A DNA stretch of 64,000 nucleotides from Neobacillus bataviensis (GCF_019969725.1 NZ_JAHXYW010000010.1:156682-220681), one strand, 5' to 3'; shown: positions 25,915 to 35,087, counted from the first letter of the stretch. Notes: generated by a model from the letters alone, not told the origin. Numbers and translations are program-made.

Positions 25915-26802
25915 ATGACAAGAACCTTTCGCAGTAGCCGTACAGCCTTACTATTTATTTTGCCGGCACTCCTTCTCATTCTCATGTTTGTGTTTCTGCC
26001 GATTGTCTTAAATCTCTACAATAGCTTATTTAGGTGGAATTCGTTCGAGGCGGGGAGAGCATTTGTCGGCTTAGAGTATTACGGGAGACTTTTTAAAGAC
26101 CCGATCTTTTTTACGGCTTTGAAAAATAATTCCTTATACGCGGTCATTTCGTTAGTGTTTCAAGTCGGCGGCGGTTTGGTTATTGCTGCTATTTTAGAAG
26201 ATAAATTGATTCGCAGGTTCCAGCCCTTTTTCCGTACGGTGTTTTTTATTCCTTCTGTAATATCGATTGCGGTTGTCGGATTGCTCTGGCAGCTCCTCTA
26301 TAATCCGGAAGTCGGCTTGGTTAACGGTGCCTTGAAGGCAATTGGGCAGGCGGAATGGGCACGCTCCTGGCTGGGTGATAGTGAAGTAGCCATTTACGCG
26401 GTCGTTGCGGTGTCACAATGGCAGTATACCGGCTATATGGCGATGCTGTTCATTTTAGCGATGCAAAAAATTCCGTATGAATACTATGAAGCGGCGATGA
26501 TTGATGGCGCTTCTAAAATTAAAACGTTCCTGTTTATTACCTTGCCGCAGATTAAGGAAATGATTCTAGTTGGCACGGTGATCACCGTGATTGGCGCGTT
26601 TAAGGTGTTTGATGAAGTGTACATTATGACTAACGGGGGACCGGGCCGTTCGACGGAAGTGCTGGGGACGATGCTGTACCGGGCGGCTTTCCGAAATGAT
26701 GAAATGGGCTATGCCTCAACAATCGGAACAGTGATTTTTGTGATAACGCTGACCCTGTCTTTGGTTCAGTTGAAATTGGGGAAATCGGGACAGGAGGTGT
26801 AG
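25915..26802 (+). CDS. frlN: ABC transporter permease
   Basis: This 295-residue MalF/UgpA-type permease has six predicted membrane segments and the EAA loop (YYEAAMIDGASKIKTFLFITLPQI). ATG at 25915 follows AGGAGGGAG. It pairs with the next gene as a heterodimeric fructosamine importer channel. Confidence 0.88.
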   Translation: MTRTFRSSRTALLFILPALLLILMFVFLPIVLNLYNSLFRWNSFEAGRAFVGLEYYGRLFKDPIFFTALKNNSLYAVISLVFQVGGGLVIAAILEDKLIRRFQPFFRTVFFIPSVISIAVVGLLWQLLYNPEVGLVNGALKAIGQAEWARSWLGDSEVAIYAVVAVSQWQYTGYMAMLFILAMQKIPYEYYEAAMIDGASKIKTFLFITLPQIKEMILVGTVITVIGAFKVFDEVYIMTNGGPGRSTEVLGTMLYRAAFRNDEMGYASTIGTVIFVITLTLSLVQLKLGKSGQEV

Positions 26803-26807
26803 CGGGT

Positions 26808-27695
26808 ATGGAACCTTTGGTGAATACGGAAAAAGTGGCGGAGTTTCGCAGTTCGCGGGTTAACTTGACCTTGGTCAAAAATAGATTGTTTCAATCTGTG
26901 GTGTTCGTCTGGTTTAGTGTCTTCGCTTTAGTGATCATTTACCCGATTATCTGGCTTGCCTTAAGCGGACTGAAATCGAATAGTGATTTTTTCCTGAATA
27001 CGTGGTCGCTGCCAAAGGAATGGCTGTGGAGCAATTATAAAGCTGCCTGGGACGCGGGTATCGGCCAATTCTTTTTAAATAGTGTGCTCGTGACGGTTGT
27101 TTCAGTGCTGGCAGTGCTGCTGCTCGGGTCGATGGCGGCTTTTGGCTTGAGCCGTTTCCATTTTAAAGGCCAGAATCTGGTGCTTGTCCTGATTTTAAGC
27201 GGTTTAATGCTGGCACCACAGGTCAGCTTGATTCCTTTGTTTAAATTGCTGCAGGGGCTGGGGCTTTACAATACGTATTGGGCGTTAATTCTTCCGTATG
27301 TGGCGTTTCAATTGCCGTTTGCGATTTTCTTAATGAGATCTTACTTTTTATCCATCCCGCGAGAGCTTGAGGAGTCAGCAATTATCGATGGCTGTAATAG
27401 ATGGAAGGTGTATTGGCACATTATCATCCCGATGGGGAAGCCGATTATTGCTTCCTGCGCGTTGCTGGCGGGGATGAATGTCTGGAATGAATTTATGTTC
27501 GCGCTGGTATTCGTGGAGGATTCTGCGCTTCGAACGATTCCAGTTGGTCTAATGAATTTGCGGAGTCAATTGAATACTAATTTTGGAATCCAATTGGCCG
27601 GCTTAGCGATTTCAGCGCTGCCGATGATTATTGCCTATATTCTCTTTCAAAAACAATTTGTGCGCGGGCTGTCAGCTGGCAGTGTGAAGGGATGA
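26808..27695 (+). CDS. frlM: ABC transporter permease
   Basis: This 295-residue MalG/UgpE-type permease has a long N-terminal tail, six membrane segments and the EAA loop (LEESAIIDGCNRWKVYWHIIIP). It starts five bases after the frlN stop. It forms the second half of the importer. Confidence 0.88.
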   Translation: MEPLVNTEKVAEFRSSRVNLTLVKNRLFQSVVFVWFSVFALVIIYPIIWLALSGLKSNSDFFLNTWSLPKEWLWSNYKAAWDAGIGQFFLNSVLVTVVSVLAVLLLGSMAAFGLSRFHFKGQNLVLVLILSGLMLAPQVSLIPLFKLLQGLGLYNTYWALILPYVAFQLPFAIFLMRSYFLSIPRELEESAIIDGCNRWKVYWHIIIPMGKPIIASCALLAGMNVWNEFMFALVFVEDSALRTIPVGLMNLRSQLNTNFGIQLAGLAISALPMIIAYILFQKQFVRGLSAGSVKG

Positions 27696-27697
27696 TT

Positions 27698-27717
27698 AGG
27701 GGAATGCTTCCCTTTTT
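27698..27717 (+). terminator. weak terminator after frlM
   Basis: GGGAA-TGC-TTCCC with TTTTT directly after frlM, just before a third operator. Confidence 0.5.
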
Positions 27718-27733
27718 CAGCCTGATTGGTTTA

Positions 27734-27749
27734 AATGGTATATACCAAA
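27734..27749. promoter_or_regulatory. operator 3, before frlB
   Basis: AATGGTATATACCAAA keeps the 12-base core TGGTATATACCA of the other two operators. It lies between a weak terminator and frlB, so the isomerase genes may have their own regulated promoter. Confidence 0.8.
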
Positions 27750-27799
27750 TGAATGTAGGGTTCTTTTTATGCCAAACAGATAAAAAAGGAGGACAAAAA

Positions 27800-28765
27800 T
27801 TGTTAGCAGACGTTAAAAATGCCTTAGAGGTTTTCAAAAAACGCGAAATTGACCGAGTTTATTTCGTCGCATGCGGGGGATCTTCCTCCTTGATGTATGT
27901 CAGTAAATATGTATTAGACCGTGAGAGTGCAACAATCGATTCTGATTTATACAGCTCCAATGAATTCATTCATCGCAACCCGCAAAAGCTCAATGAAAAA
28001 TCACTGGTGATATTGTGCTCACACTATGGAAAAACACCAGAAACCGTGGAAGCGGCCCGCTTCGCCCGCGAAAAAGGGGCATTAACCGTTTCATTAACCT
28101 TTGATGCTGATGCACCGCTGGCCCAAGAGTCTGAATATGTCATTGTTTATGAAGATGGCAAAGGAGCAAATTACCTGAACGAATCACCTGCGATTATGCT
28201 CGAGCTTGTTTTCGGACTCCTTGCAGCTAAAGAAGGTAATGAAAAATTCAATGATGTTGTTTCTTCATTAGAAAACCTAGAACCAATTTTAGAAAAAGAA
28301 AAGGCAAAATTTTTACCACGGGCAAAGGCGTTTGCGGAGTCCTATAAGGCTGACAAGGTGATTTACACAATGGGCAGCGGCGCTAACTACGGGATTGCCT
28401 ACTGGTTTGCGATATGCCTGCTGATGGAAATGCAGTGGATCCATTCCCATGCCCTCCATGCCGGCGAATACTTCCATGGACCATTTGAAGTGCTAGATAA
28501 AGACCTTCCAGTCATTCAGCTGTTAGGTTTGGATGAAACTCGTCCGCTAGAAGAGCGTTCCTTAGAATTCACGCAACGTTACGGTGACAGAGTCGTTGTT
28601 CTTGATGCAAAGGAATTCGACTTAACGGCCGTGGCTGACAGCGTGAAAGGCTATATTGCCCCACTTGTATTACAAGCCGTGCTCCGCCAATACGCAGAAG
28701 AGCTGGCCGAAGCCCGCAACCACCCGCTAAGCACCAGACGATACATGTGGAAGGTCCCGTATTAA
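27800..28765 (+). CDS. frlB: fructosamine-6-phosphate deglycase (SIS)
   Basis: FrlB splits fructosamine 6-phosphate into glucose 6-phosphate and the free amino acid. The 321-residue protein has two SIS folds and is close to B. subtilis FrlB as I recall it, including VFFVACGGSS-like, SHYGKTPETV, MEMQWIHSHALHAGEYFHGPFE and NHPLSTRRYMWKV. I choose TTG at 27800 because AAGGAGG lies seven bases upstream; a longer frame from 27692 would cross the operator. Confidence 0.9.
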   Translation: MLADVKNALEVFKKREIDRVYFVACGGSSSLMYVSKYVLDRESATIDSDLYSSNEFIHRNPQKLNEKSLVILCSHYGKTPETVEAARFAREKGALTVSLTFDADAPLAQESEYVIVYEDGKGANYLNESPAIMLELVFGLLAAKEGNEKFNDVVSSLENLEPILEKEKAKFLPRAKAFAESYKADKVIYTMGSGANYGIAYWFAICLLMEMQWIHSHALHAGEYFHGPFEVLDKDLPVIQLLGLDETRPLEERSLEFTQRYGDRVVVLDAKEFDLTAVADSVKGYIAPLVLQAVLRQYAEELAEARNHPLSTRRYMWKVPY

Positions 28766-28778
28766 AAGGAAAGTTAAA

Positions 28779-28838
28779 TTGGTGTCAGGCACCAAAGAAA
28801 GACATTTTAACCATTTTGTCCGCGGTGGGAGGACATTT
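28779..28838 (+). repeat. REP-like intergenic element, copy A
   Basis: Core GGTGTCAGGCACC at 28781-28793, extended by a T-T/A-A pair, then a decayed second stem ending TTGTCCGCGGTGGGAGGACA. It lies 16 bases after the frlB stop and belongs to the dispersed family also seen at 39.9, 47.6, 56.1 and 58.3 kb. Confidence 0.85.
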
Positions 28839-28929
28839 CTCTTTTAAGTAAGGATGTACACTGTAGGCGTACTAATGTCCATTAATGATCCTGACGCCAC
28901 TCAACTAAAATAAATTTGGAGGTAAAACC

Positions 28930-29943
28930 ATGTTAAAATTTGATGCCGAGTTATTTTTAAAGATTGTCGGGCAGGAGGCGCTTGCACAAAGACCGGAGAT
29001 TGAGCGGGTGGTGGATGAAATCGCCACTAAAGGGTTTAAGAATATTTTCCTTATCGGATCAGGCGGGACGATTGCAATGATGTACCCATTTGAATATATC
29101 TTGAAATCGAATTCTTCTTTAGAAGTTCATGCGGAGATTGCGGCGGAGCTGCTTGTCATGAACAACCGTCATCTGACAAAAGACTCTGTTTGTGTATTTG
29201 CTTCTGTCACCGGTACTACGAAAGAAACGGTAGCCGCCGCCCAGTTCTGCAAGGATAAAGGGGCGACGACGATTGGGCTGGTAGCAAAGGCAGGCACCCC
29301 GCTCGCCGAAGCGGTCGATTATTGCATTTTGGCTCCTGATGAAAAGCATTCCTTTGATACCTTCTTTCTATATTTACAGCTCTTGACCTTCCGTCTCATC
29401 CATAACAACGACGAGTTCCCGCAATATAATCAATTTGCAAAAGAATTGGAACTTCTCCCGCAAGGCATGGTCAAGGCGCTCGAAGCCTTTGACGAACGGG
29501 CAGAGCAATTCGCCATTAAGCACAAGGATACCGGGTACCACATGCTGGTCGGGGCGGGCAATCTTTGGGGCAACACTTATTCCTATGCGATGTGCATATT
29601 AGAGGAAATGCAGTGGATTAAGTCTAAATCGATCCATGCGGCGGAGTTTTTCCACGGGACGCTCGAGCTCGTCGAGGAAGATACAAGCCTTATCCTTTTC
29701 AAAGGAGAAGATGAAACCCGTCCGCTGGTGGAGCGGGTCGAGCGATTTGCTGAAAAAATTACAAAAGAGCTATTCATTCTGGATACAAAGGATTATGCCT
29801 TGGATGGAATCAGTGAGGAGTTCAGGAAACATTTGGCCATTAACGTGAACTGGGCCTTAACCGGACGGATCAGTGTGTATCTGGAGCGGGAACGAAATCA
29901 TCCGTTGGAGCTGAGACGCTATTACCGGAAAATGGAGTATTAA
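28930..29943 (+). CDS. SIS-domain sugar isomerase/deglycase, FrlB paralogue 2
   Basis: This 337-residue double-SIS protein is clearly related to FrlB and even more to the next gene. It keeps IGSGGTIAMMYPFEYILK, SVTGTTKETVAAAQF, EEMQWIKSKSIHAAEFFHGTLE and the C-terminal NHPLELRRYYRK. It may act on a different phosphorylated Amadori compound. TTGGAGG precedes the ATG. It is separated from frlB by 164 bases holding a REP-like element, and followed by paralogue 3 after 9 bases. Confidence 0.85.
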   Translation: MLKFDAELFLKIVGQEALAQRPEIERVVDEIATKGFKNIFLIGSGGTIAMMYPFEYILKSNSSLEVHAEIAAELLVMNNRHLTKDSVCVFASVTGTTKETVAAAQFCKDKGATTIGLVAKAGTPLAEAVDYCILAPDEKHSFDTFFLYLQLLTFRLIHNNDEFPQYNQFAKELELLPQGMVKALEAFDERAEQFAIKHKDTGYHMLVGAGNLWGNTYSYAMCILEEMQWIKSKSIHAAEFFHGTLELVEEDTSLILFKGEDETRPLVERVERFAEKITKELFILDTKDYALDGISEEFRKHLAINVNWALTGRISVYLERERNHPLELRRYYRKMEY

Positions 29944-29955
29944 GGGGGGAATGTG

Positions 29956-30963
29956 ATGTTCAATTTCGACTCAAAACGGTATTTAAGAATTCAAAAGGGA
30001 GCGTTGTCTCTTAAGGATGAGCTGGATGCGGCCATTGATTCCATGTCAGAAATAAAAAATGTATTTTTTGTAGGTACAGGCGGCGCCGCGATTCTCATGT
30101 ATCCTGCTGAATACATCTTAAAAACGTATTCTACCCTGCCTGTTTTTACGGAAATCTCATCGGAATTGATGTTGATGGATCATCAACACTTAGACCAACA
30201 TTCCTTAGTGATTTTTCCTTCTTTATCCGGTACAACCAAAGAAACGGTGGAAGCGGCGCAATTTGCCCGTAAAAAAGGGGCGACGACCATCAGCCTGGTT
30301 GGCCATGCCGATACCCCGTTAGCAAAATTAACGGATTACACCTTCGTTAATTTTGCGGAGGACGATACCTCTTGTGAGTCATTTTACATCCAGTCCTATT
30401 TGATAGCGTTCCGCCTCATGTATAATCGAAAGGAATTCCCGCGGTACCATCAATACATTGAGGAAATGAAACTGCTGCCAGACGCACTTTTAAAAGTAAA
30501 GGAAGCTGCCGAGCAGCGGGCATCCGCATTTGCCCAAAACCATAAGAGAACGTCTTACCATATTCTTTCCGGTGCAGGCGTAGATTGGGGGCAAACCTAT
30601 TACTACGGGATGTGTATTTTAGAAGAAATGCAATGGATCAAAACCCGTCCGGTCCATGCCTCCGATTTCTTTCACGGCACGTTAGAGCTGGTGGAGAAGG
30701 ATACGAGTATAATTCTGCTCAAAGGCGAGAATCGCACCCGCCCTCTGATAGAGAGAGTAGAGCGGTTTGCTGAACATTACTCCAGAGAAGTAACCGTTTT
30801 TGATACGAAGGATTATCAGCTAGAGGGGATTTCGGAGGAATTAAGGGGTATAATCTCGCCGATCGTGTTTGCGAGTCTTCTCGAGAGGGTCAGCTGCCAT
30901 TTAGAAGCGCAAAGGAACCATCCTCTGACGACGAGACGGTATTACAAAAAAGTTCCATTTTAA
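29956..30963 (+). CDS. SIS-domain sugar isomerase/deglycase, FrlB paralogue 3
   Basis: This 335-residue protein shares most blocks with the preceding gene (VGTGGAAILMYPAEYILK, SLSGTTKETVEAAQF, HASDFFHGTLE, NHPLTTRRYYKK), pointing to duplication and divergence. AAGGGGGG precedes two adjacent ATGs (29953 and 29956). It ends the frl-type locus before a hairpin terminator. The substrate is unknown. Confidence 0.85.
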   Translation: MFNFDSKRYLRIQKGALSLKDELDAAIDSMSEIKNVFFVGTGGAAILMYPAEYILKTYSTLPVFTEISSELMLMDHQHLDQHSLVIFPSLSGTTKETVEAAQFARKKGATTISLVGHADTPLAKLTDYTFVNFAEDDTSCESFYIQSYLIAFRLMYNRKEFPRYHQYIEEMKLLPDALLKVKEAAEQRASAFAQNHKRTSYHILSGAGVDWGQTYYYGMCILEEMQWIKTRPVHASDFFHGTLELVEKDTSIILLKGENRTRPLIERVERFAEHYSREVTVFDTKDYQLEGISEELRGIISPIVFASLLERVSCHLEAQRNHPLTTRRYYKKVPF

Positions 30964-30967
30964 TGAT

Positions 30968-31001
30968 CGGAGTCTTCACATTTTGTGGAGGCTTCTTTCA
31001 A
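30968..31001 (+). terminator. terminator of the frl-type locus
   Basis: GAGTCTTCACA-TTTT-TGTGGAGGCTTC stem with a short T-rich tail (CTTTC). Confidence 0.65.
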
Positions 31002-31149
31002 TTTGCATGCCGGTTTAAAAATTTGGCAGAAATCTGCATTACTAGATATTAGCGCTAGACTGGCTTAGTCACTACATAGGGTTGCTTTTTGGAAACAAAA
31101 TGGGAATGAAATTACGAGAGTTTAATAGTAGAATACTAATAGACTTTTA

Positions 31150-33450
31150 ATGGAAATGGGGTTTGAGGAATTGCGGAGATTTGCAGCGGTATTACTTGCG
31201 CTTCAGCTGGTGCTGGTGCCTGCGGTGGGGGTTGCCGAGGGGATGGATTCGGCGGCGGCAACGCCTGAGAAGACGATAAGCCAGAAATTATCTTCGGAAA
31301 AAGCACCGAAGCAGTCGGTAAAGAAAGCGGATTTTATGGATCCACAGGATTATCCTTTAATTGCGAATGGCGATTTTGTTGATGATTTATATGATAGTGT
31401 TGGCAGTTATCATTATATTTATTTTGATGATGTGACTTCTGTTAGTTCAGAACTGATGAATGTGAAGTTGACCTATGAGTCAGATTCATCTACGGAAAAA
31501 GATAGTCTTTTGACCCTTGAACTATATAATGAAGCAGCGGGTTCTTTGGAATTCTTAGGCAGTGCGGATTATGATATGACCGGGTATAATGGCGTTTATT
31601 TAAATACAGAATTGGCCAAAAGTGATTTCAGCGATCAGCCTTATATTTATATGAGAATAGGAATTTCGAAATCTAGTGATGATCCTTACTATGCTGACGT
31701 GCTTACTTTTAAGGTGGCAAATCCGTTTTATGCTTCGCCGAGGGACATTGTACCGGACGATCGATATGCGGTAATTAGTAATGAGTCTGTTGATGGAGAG
31801 GCGATTCAGGCTTCCGGGGCTTTTAATGTAAAAAAAATGAAGGTCACGACCAATGCAAGTTTGAATCGTGATGCTTATAAGATTGACTATAATAAACCAT
31901 TTGACCATGCAGCTTATAAAGGCAAGCTGGTTCGAAAAAGCGCCCGGTCTTTGATGCCGGCATATAAAATCGGCGATCAAAAGTTATTTTGGGTGTCAGA
32001 TTTAACGACGAATACAGATACGCAAATTAATGCCCGCTTAGCTTACAGCGGAGCAAAAGCAAATGTATGGGTTTATGATAACCAAATTACTGATTCTGAT
32101 GCTGAAAAATTAGGGACGGAATTTGACAATAAGATTTATTCTGCTGTGACCACTAATTTTGGGCCGGAATCGGATGTGGACCATGATGGAAAAATAAATA
32201 TTTTATGCTATGACATTCAGGATGGATATTCGGATACGAGTGGCGACGGCTATACCGCCGGTTATTTTTATTCCGGGGATTTATACAATGTCGATCATTC
32301 CAATCAGTCTGAGATTTTTTATATAGATACGTACCCGACAATGGGCATAGGTTCGGAAAAGGATGTCACTGGCGCTTATGAGACACTTGCCCACGAGTTT
32401 CAGCATATGGTGAACTTCAATCAAAATGCGTTGATTGAAGGAAATAGTGAGGGCATGGATACATGGCTGGATGAAGCTTTATCTATGGCGGCCGAGCAAA
32501 TCTATTTGGGTCACGGCCTATCCAACCGGGTTGAGTATTATAATTTTTCTTCGTCCATCAGAAATGGACAATCTCTGTTGTATTGGGATTATTACGGTGA
32601 TACGCTTGCTAATTATTCGCTGTCTTATTTGTTCGGGCAGTATATAAAAATTCAGACCGGTCAGGGGAATCGGATTTTTAAAGAAATTTTAGCGGACCCG
32701 AATAATAATTATAAGGCGATTGAGGATGTGGCGAAAAAGTATATCAGTCCGGATATGACGTTTGGAAAATTAATGACCAATTTCCGGATTGCGCTTTTAT
32801 TAAAAGAAGGGTCCGGTCCTTACGGATTCAAGGGTGATCCGTTCTTTAATACGCTGAATGAGAAAATTTTTACCGGCAGTTCTGTGAACCTGCACGGCGG
32901 CGGAGCGGTTGTGACGACGTATAATTCAAAGGATGGGTTTGTCCAGCCCACTACTAAAGGTAATAATGTAAGTTATAGCTTTTTAAAAAAAGGACAAGAA
33001 AATAATGGGGTACCACTGCGGTTCGGCTGGGTTTTAGCCAATGGCAAGTGGTATTATTATGATTTGAAAACCAGTGAGATGCGGACCGGCTGGCTGTTGG
33101 ACGGCGGCAAATGGTACTACCTTGATGCGAGCGGCGTGATGAAGACGGGCTGGTTAAAGAATGGGGGTAAATGGTACTATCTGGCTGGCAGCGGAGCCAT
33201 GAAGACGGGCTGGCTGAAAGATGGAGCTAAGTGGTACTATCTGGATGCGAGCGGTGCGATGCGGACGGGCTGGCTGAAGGATGGAGCTAAGTGGTACTAT
33301 CTGGATGTGAGCGGTGTGATGCGGACGGGCTGGCTGAAGGATGGAACCAAATGGTACTACCTGGACAGCAGCGGTGCGATGAAAACGGGCTGGGTGCTGA
33401 TTAGCGGTAAGTGGTATAAATTTAATAGCAGTGGTGTTTGGGTAGGATAG
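31150..33450 (+). CDS. secreted zinc metalloprotease with choline-binding-type repeats
   Basis: This 766-residue protein has a signal peptide (cleavage near the AEG at about 30). A central protease domain contains HEFQHM followed by WLDEALSMAAE, the gluzincin pattern of His-Glu-x-x-His plus a distant Glu, resembling M30 hyicolysin-like enzymes. A C-terminal cell-wall-binding array follows: seven 20-residue repeats of the GW...KWYYLD..G.M.T type (about 626-765). The same repeat type occurs in the amidase at 48.2 kb. No strong ribosome binding site precedes the ATG at 31150; ATG at 31156 is also possible. Likely anchored to wall polymers outside the cell. Confidence 0.82.
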   Translation: MEMGFEELRRFAAVLLALQLVLVPAVGVAEGMDSAAATPEKTISQKLSSEKAPKQSVKKADFMDPQDYPLIANGDFVDDLYDSVGSYHYIYFDDVTSVSSELMNVKLTYESDSSTEKDSLLTLELYNEAAGSLEFLGSADYDMTGYNGVYLNTELAKSDFSDQPYIYMRIGISKSSDDPYYADVLTFKVANPFYASPRDIVPDDRYAVISNESVDGEAIQASGAFNVKKMKVTTNASLNRDAYKIDYNKPFDHAAYKGKLVRKSARSLMPAYKIGDQKLFWVSDLTTNTDTQINARLAYSGAKANVWVYDNQITDSDAEKLGTEFDNKIYSAVTTNFGPESDVDHDGKINILCYDIQDGYSDTSGDGYTAGYFYSGDLYNVDHSNQSEIFYIDTYPTMGIGSEKDVTGAYETLAHEFQHMVNFNQNALIEGNSEGMDTWLDEALSMAAEQIYLGHGLSNRVEYYNFSSSIRNGQSLLYWDYYGDTLANYSLSYLFGQYIKIQTGQGNRIFKEILADPNNNYKAIEDVAKKYISPDMTFGKLMTNFRIALLLKEGSGPYGFKGDPFFNTLNEKIFTGSSVNLHGGGAVVTTYNSKDGFVQPTTKGNNVSYSFLKKGQENNGVPLRFGWVLANGKWYYYDLKTSEMRTGWLLDGGKWYYLDASGVMKTGWLKNGGKWYYLAGSGAMKTGWLKDGAKWYYLDASGAMRTGWLKDGAKWYYLDVSGVMRTGWLKDGTKWYYLDSSGAMKTGWVLISGKWYKFNSSGVWVG
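33030..33447 (+). repeat. 60-base tandem repeats coding for wall-binding units
   Basis: Seven units within the metalloprotease gene. The middle ones are nearly identical at DNA level (for example GGCTGGCTGAAGGATGGA recurs), a sign of recent expansion or gene conversion. Confidence 0.8.
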
Positions 33451-33454
33451 TGGC

Positions 33455-33472
33455 GGTGCCTGTCACCACACG
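33455..33472. repeat. REP-like element, partial copy F
   Basis: GGTGCCTGTCACC followed by ACACG, a variant of the family core GGTGCCTGACACC, immediately downstream of the metalloprotease stop. Confidence 0.5.
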
Positions 33473-33484
33473 AATATTTTCGGA

Positions 33485-33522
33485 AAAATGCCGGATTCAG
33501 CTTGAGTGAATCCGGCATTTTT
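33485..33522. terminator. bidirectional terminator
   Basis: AATGCCGGATTCA pairs with TGAATCCGGCATT and is flanked by A and T runs. It serves the convergent metalloprotease and amidase genes. Confidence 0.9.
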
Positions 33523-33524
33523 TA

Positions 33525-34877
33525 TTATTTGTTGATCTCATTAACAACAGAATCAAGATTAAGTTTCGCGAAGTTAACCATTCGTTTGTAAAGTTCCAAT
33601 ATAGATTGTCCGTAAGTGGTGCCTGGCACTGCCCATTTCCCGTTTAAGGAAGTCCAAGTTGGAGCAGACCCTCTTGTTACGAGATTGAAGCGGGGATCAA
33701 CTAATGGATATTGATTTGGCAATGGCTCGGTAGAAGCGTAAGCGAATAGGTGCTGCAGGTGGGCGAGTACTCCTTCTTCCTGGGTTTTAAAGGTCGCACC
33801 TGGATTGCTTGGTCCTGTTGCGCCAATTCCAGCAAAGTTGTTTTGATCAGGCTGGACAACACCGGTAAAACGGAAAAAGTCGGTTTCGTGCAAGGCTTGA
33901 GCGAAGGCGATGTCACCTCTGATTCCATAATATTCACCGAAGGTTAAATAATATTTGCCAATCTCAATTGCGTTCGGATTGACTGTTTTTACAAAAAGAT
34001 TCAGGTGTTCCGGGGAAAGATATGTCGGGCCAAGGATCGAATAGCCTGTTGGTTCTGCAGGTGTTGGGCTTGTACTTGGAGCTTCGGCCTCAATAAAAGC
34101 ATCTGTAATTCCGGCGTTTTTGACCTCCTGCAGGCGTGTTTCGGCATTTGTACGGCTAGAAAAAGCGCCTGCCTGAACACGGTACCGGGTTTCACCAGAA
34201 ATCGTTGTGGTCACTACAAATGATTCAATGCCGACTGAGTGCAGGAAGGCAACGCGCTTGTCCGCATTTTCTCTCAGCTTGAAGGAACCGGCAATGACTT
34301 TGTAGATCGTTCCGGCGGGAGCAGTGGATTTTGGCTGCAGGTTAAATGCTAGTGCAATCCCGTTGGCATGACCTTGAGCCACATTTTGACGCCAAGAAGT
34401 CTGCTTCATGAGGGCTGCATCTTGGGGGTTGTCAATGAAGCCGTTTTCGGATAGCATGGCTGGCATGGCTGATTCGCGAAGGACGTGAAAATTGGCCTTC
34501 TTCTTTCCGCGGTCCTTCAGTTGATTCAGTTTGATGACTTCGGCATGGATGATATCACGATACTTTGCTGTTGTTGAAGTGTCTGACAAACTGCTGTGAA
34601 TATAATCCTCATATCCTGTGGCAGTGCCGCTGTCGGCGTTGATGTGGATAGACAGATAATAATCGGCCTTCCAAGCATTTGCCTCATTCGTCCGCTGGCT
34701 TAAGCTTTTCGTAATATCGCCAGTCCTGCTCATCATCACTTCAATATTTTCATAATTATTTAATAGGATTGTACGGATTTTTAGCGCAATATCTAATGTT
34801 AAATCTTTCTCGTTTAGACCATTTCCCTGGGCACCTGGATCTGTACCGCCGTGTCCTGGATCTAAATAAAGTTTCAT
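33525..34877 (-). CDS. CwlC-like amidase fused to SPOR and glucosaminidase domains
   Basis: This 450-residue enzyme would cut peptidoglycan at two bonds. The N-terminal Amidase_3 domain (about 1-180) has DPGHGG, the Glu of NEKDLTLD, the His of SIHINA and the catalytic Glu of LSENGFI. A SPOR-type region of two repeats follows (about 190-265), then a glucosaminidase domain (about 290-445) with ALHETDFF and NNFAGIGATG. There is no signal peptide, as in B. subtilis CwlC, a mother-cell enzyme released at lysis. A sigma-K-like promoter lies upstream. The extra glucosaminidase is not part of CwlC. AGGAGAT precedes the ATG. Confidence 0.87.
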   Translation of the reverse strand: MKLYLDPGHGGTDPGAQGNGLNEKDLTLDIALKIRTILLNNYENIEVMMSRTGDITKSLSQRTNEANAWKADYYLSIHINADSGTATGYEDYIHSSLSDTSTTAKYRDIIHAEVIKLNQLKDRGKKKANFHVLRESAMPAMLSENGFIDNPQDAALMKQTSWRQNVAQGHANGIALAFNLQPKSTAPAGTIYKVIAGSFKLRENADKRVAFLHSVGIESFVVTTTISGETRYRVQAGAFSSRTNAETRLQEVKNAGITDAFIEAEAPSTSPTPAEPTGYSILGPTYLSPEHLNLFVKTVNPNAIEIGKYYLTFGEYYGIRGDIAFAQALHETDFFRFTGVVQPDQNNFAGIGATGPSNPGATFKTQEEGVLAHLQHLFAYASTEPLPNQYPLVDPRFNLVTRGSAPTWTSLNGKWAVPGTTYGQSILELYKRMVNFAKLNLDSVVNEINK

Positions 34878-34913
34878 TTTATCTCCTCACTTTTTTAAAT
34901 AGTGGTACATCTA

Positions 34914-34942
34914 TATGGTATGAGGGGCGATAGTATTCGTGA
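34914..34942 (-). promoter_or_regulatory. sigma-K-like promoter of the CwlC-like gene
   Basis: Read on the minus strand, TCAC, a 16-base spacer and CATACCATA match the sigma-K consensus (-35 AC, -10 CATANNNTA). The expected start is about 30 bases before the ATG. Confidence 0.65.
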
Positions 34943-34976
34943 GGGTGCTTGTCCTGTTTTTAAGTGCGTTATGTAA

Positions 34977-35009
34977 AAAAAGTCCAATTCCTATGTGAAT
35001 TGGACTTTT
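34977..35009 (-). terminator. terminator downstream of the purine permease
   Basis: AAAAGTCCAATTC-CTATGT-GAATTGGACTTTT. It lies between the permease and the CwlC-like gene, both on the minus strand. Confidence 0.85.
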
Positions 35010-35040
35010 AATTTATGATAAGAAAATCCGACTTTGAGAA

Positions 35041-35083
35041 TTGTCCAGCTTCAGCGCCTAGCCCCGACAAGCATGGGCTTTTC
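35041..35083. repeat. remnant of a common Bacillaceae dispersed repeat
   Basis: The stretch contains CCAGCTTCAGCGCCTAGCCC, resembling a repeat (CTAGCTCCAGCGCCTAGCCC type) that I recall as widespread between genes in Bacillus relatives. One copy here; its mobility is unknown. Confidence 0.45.
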
Positions 35084-35087
35084 TTAC

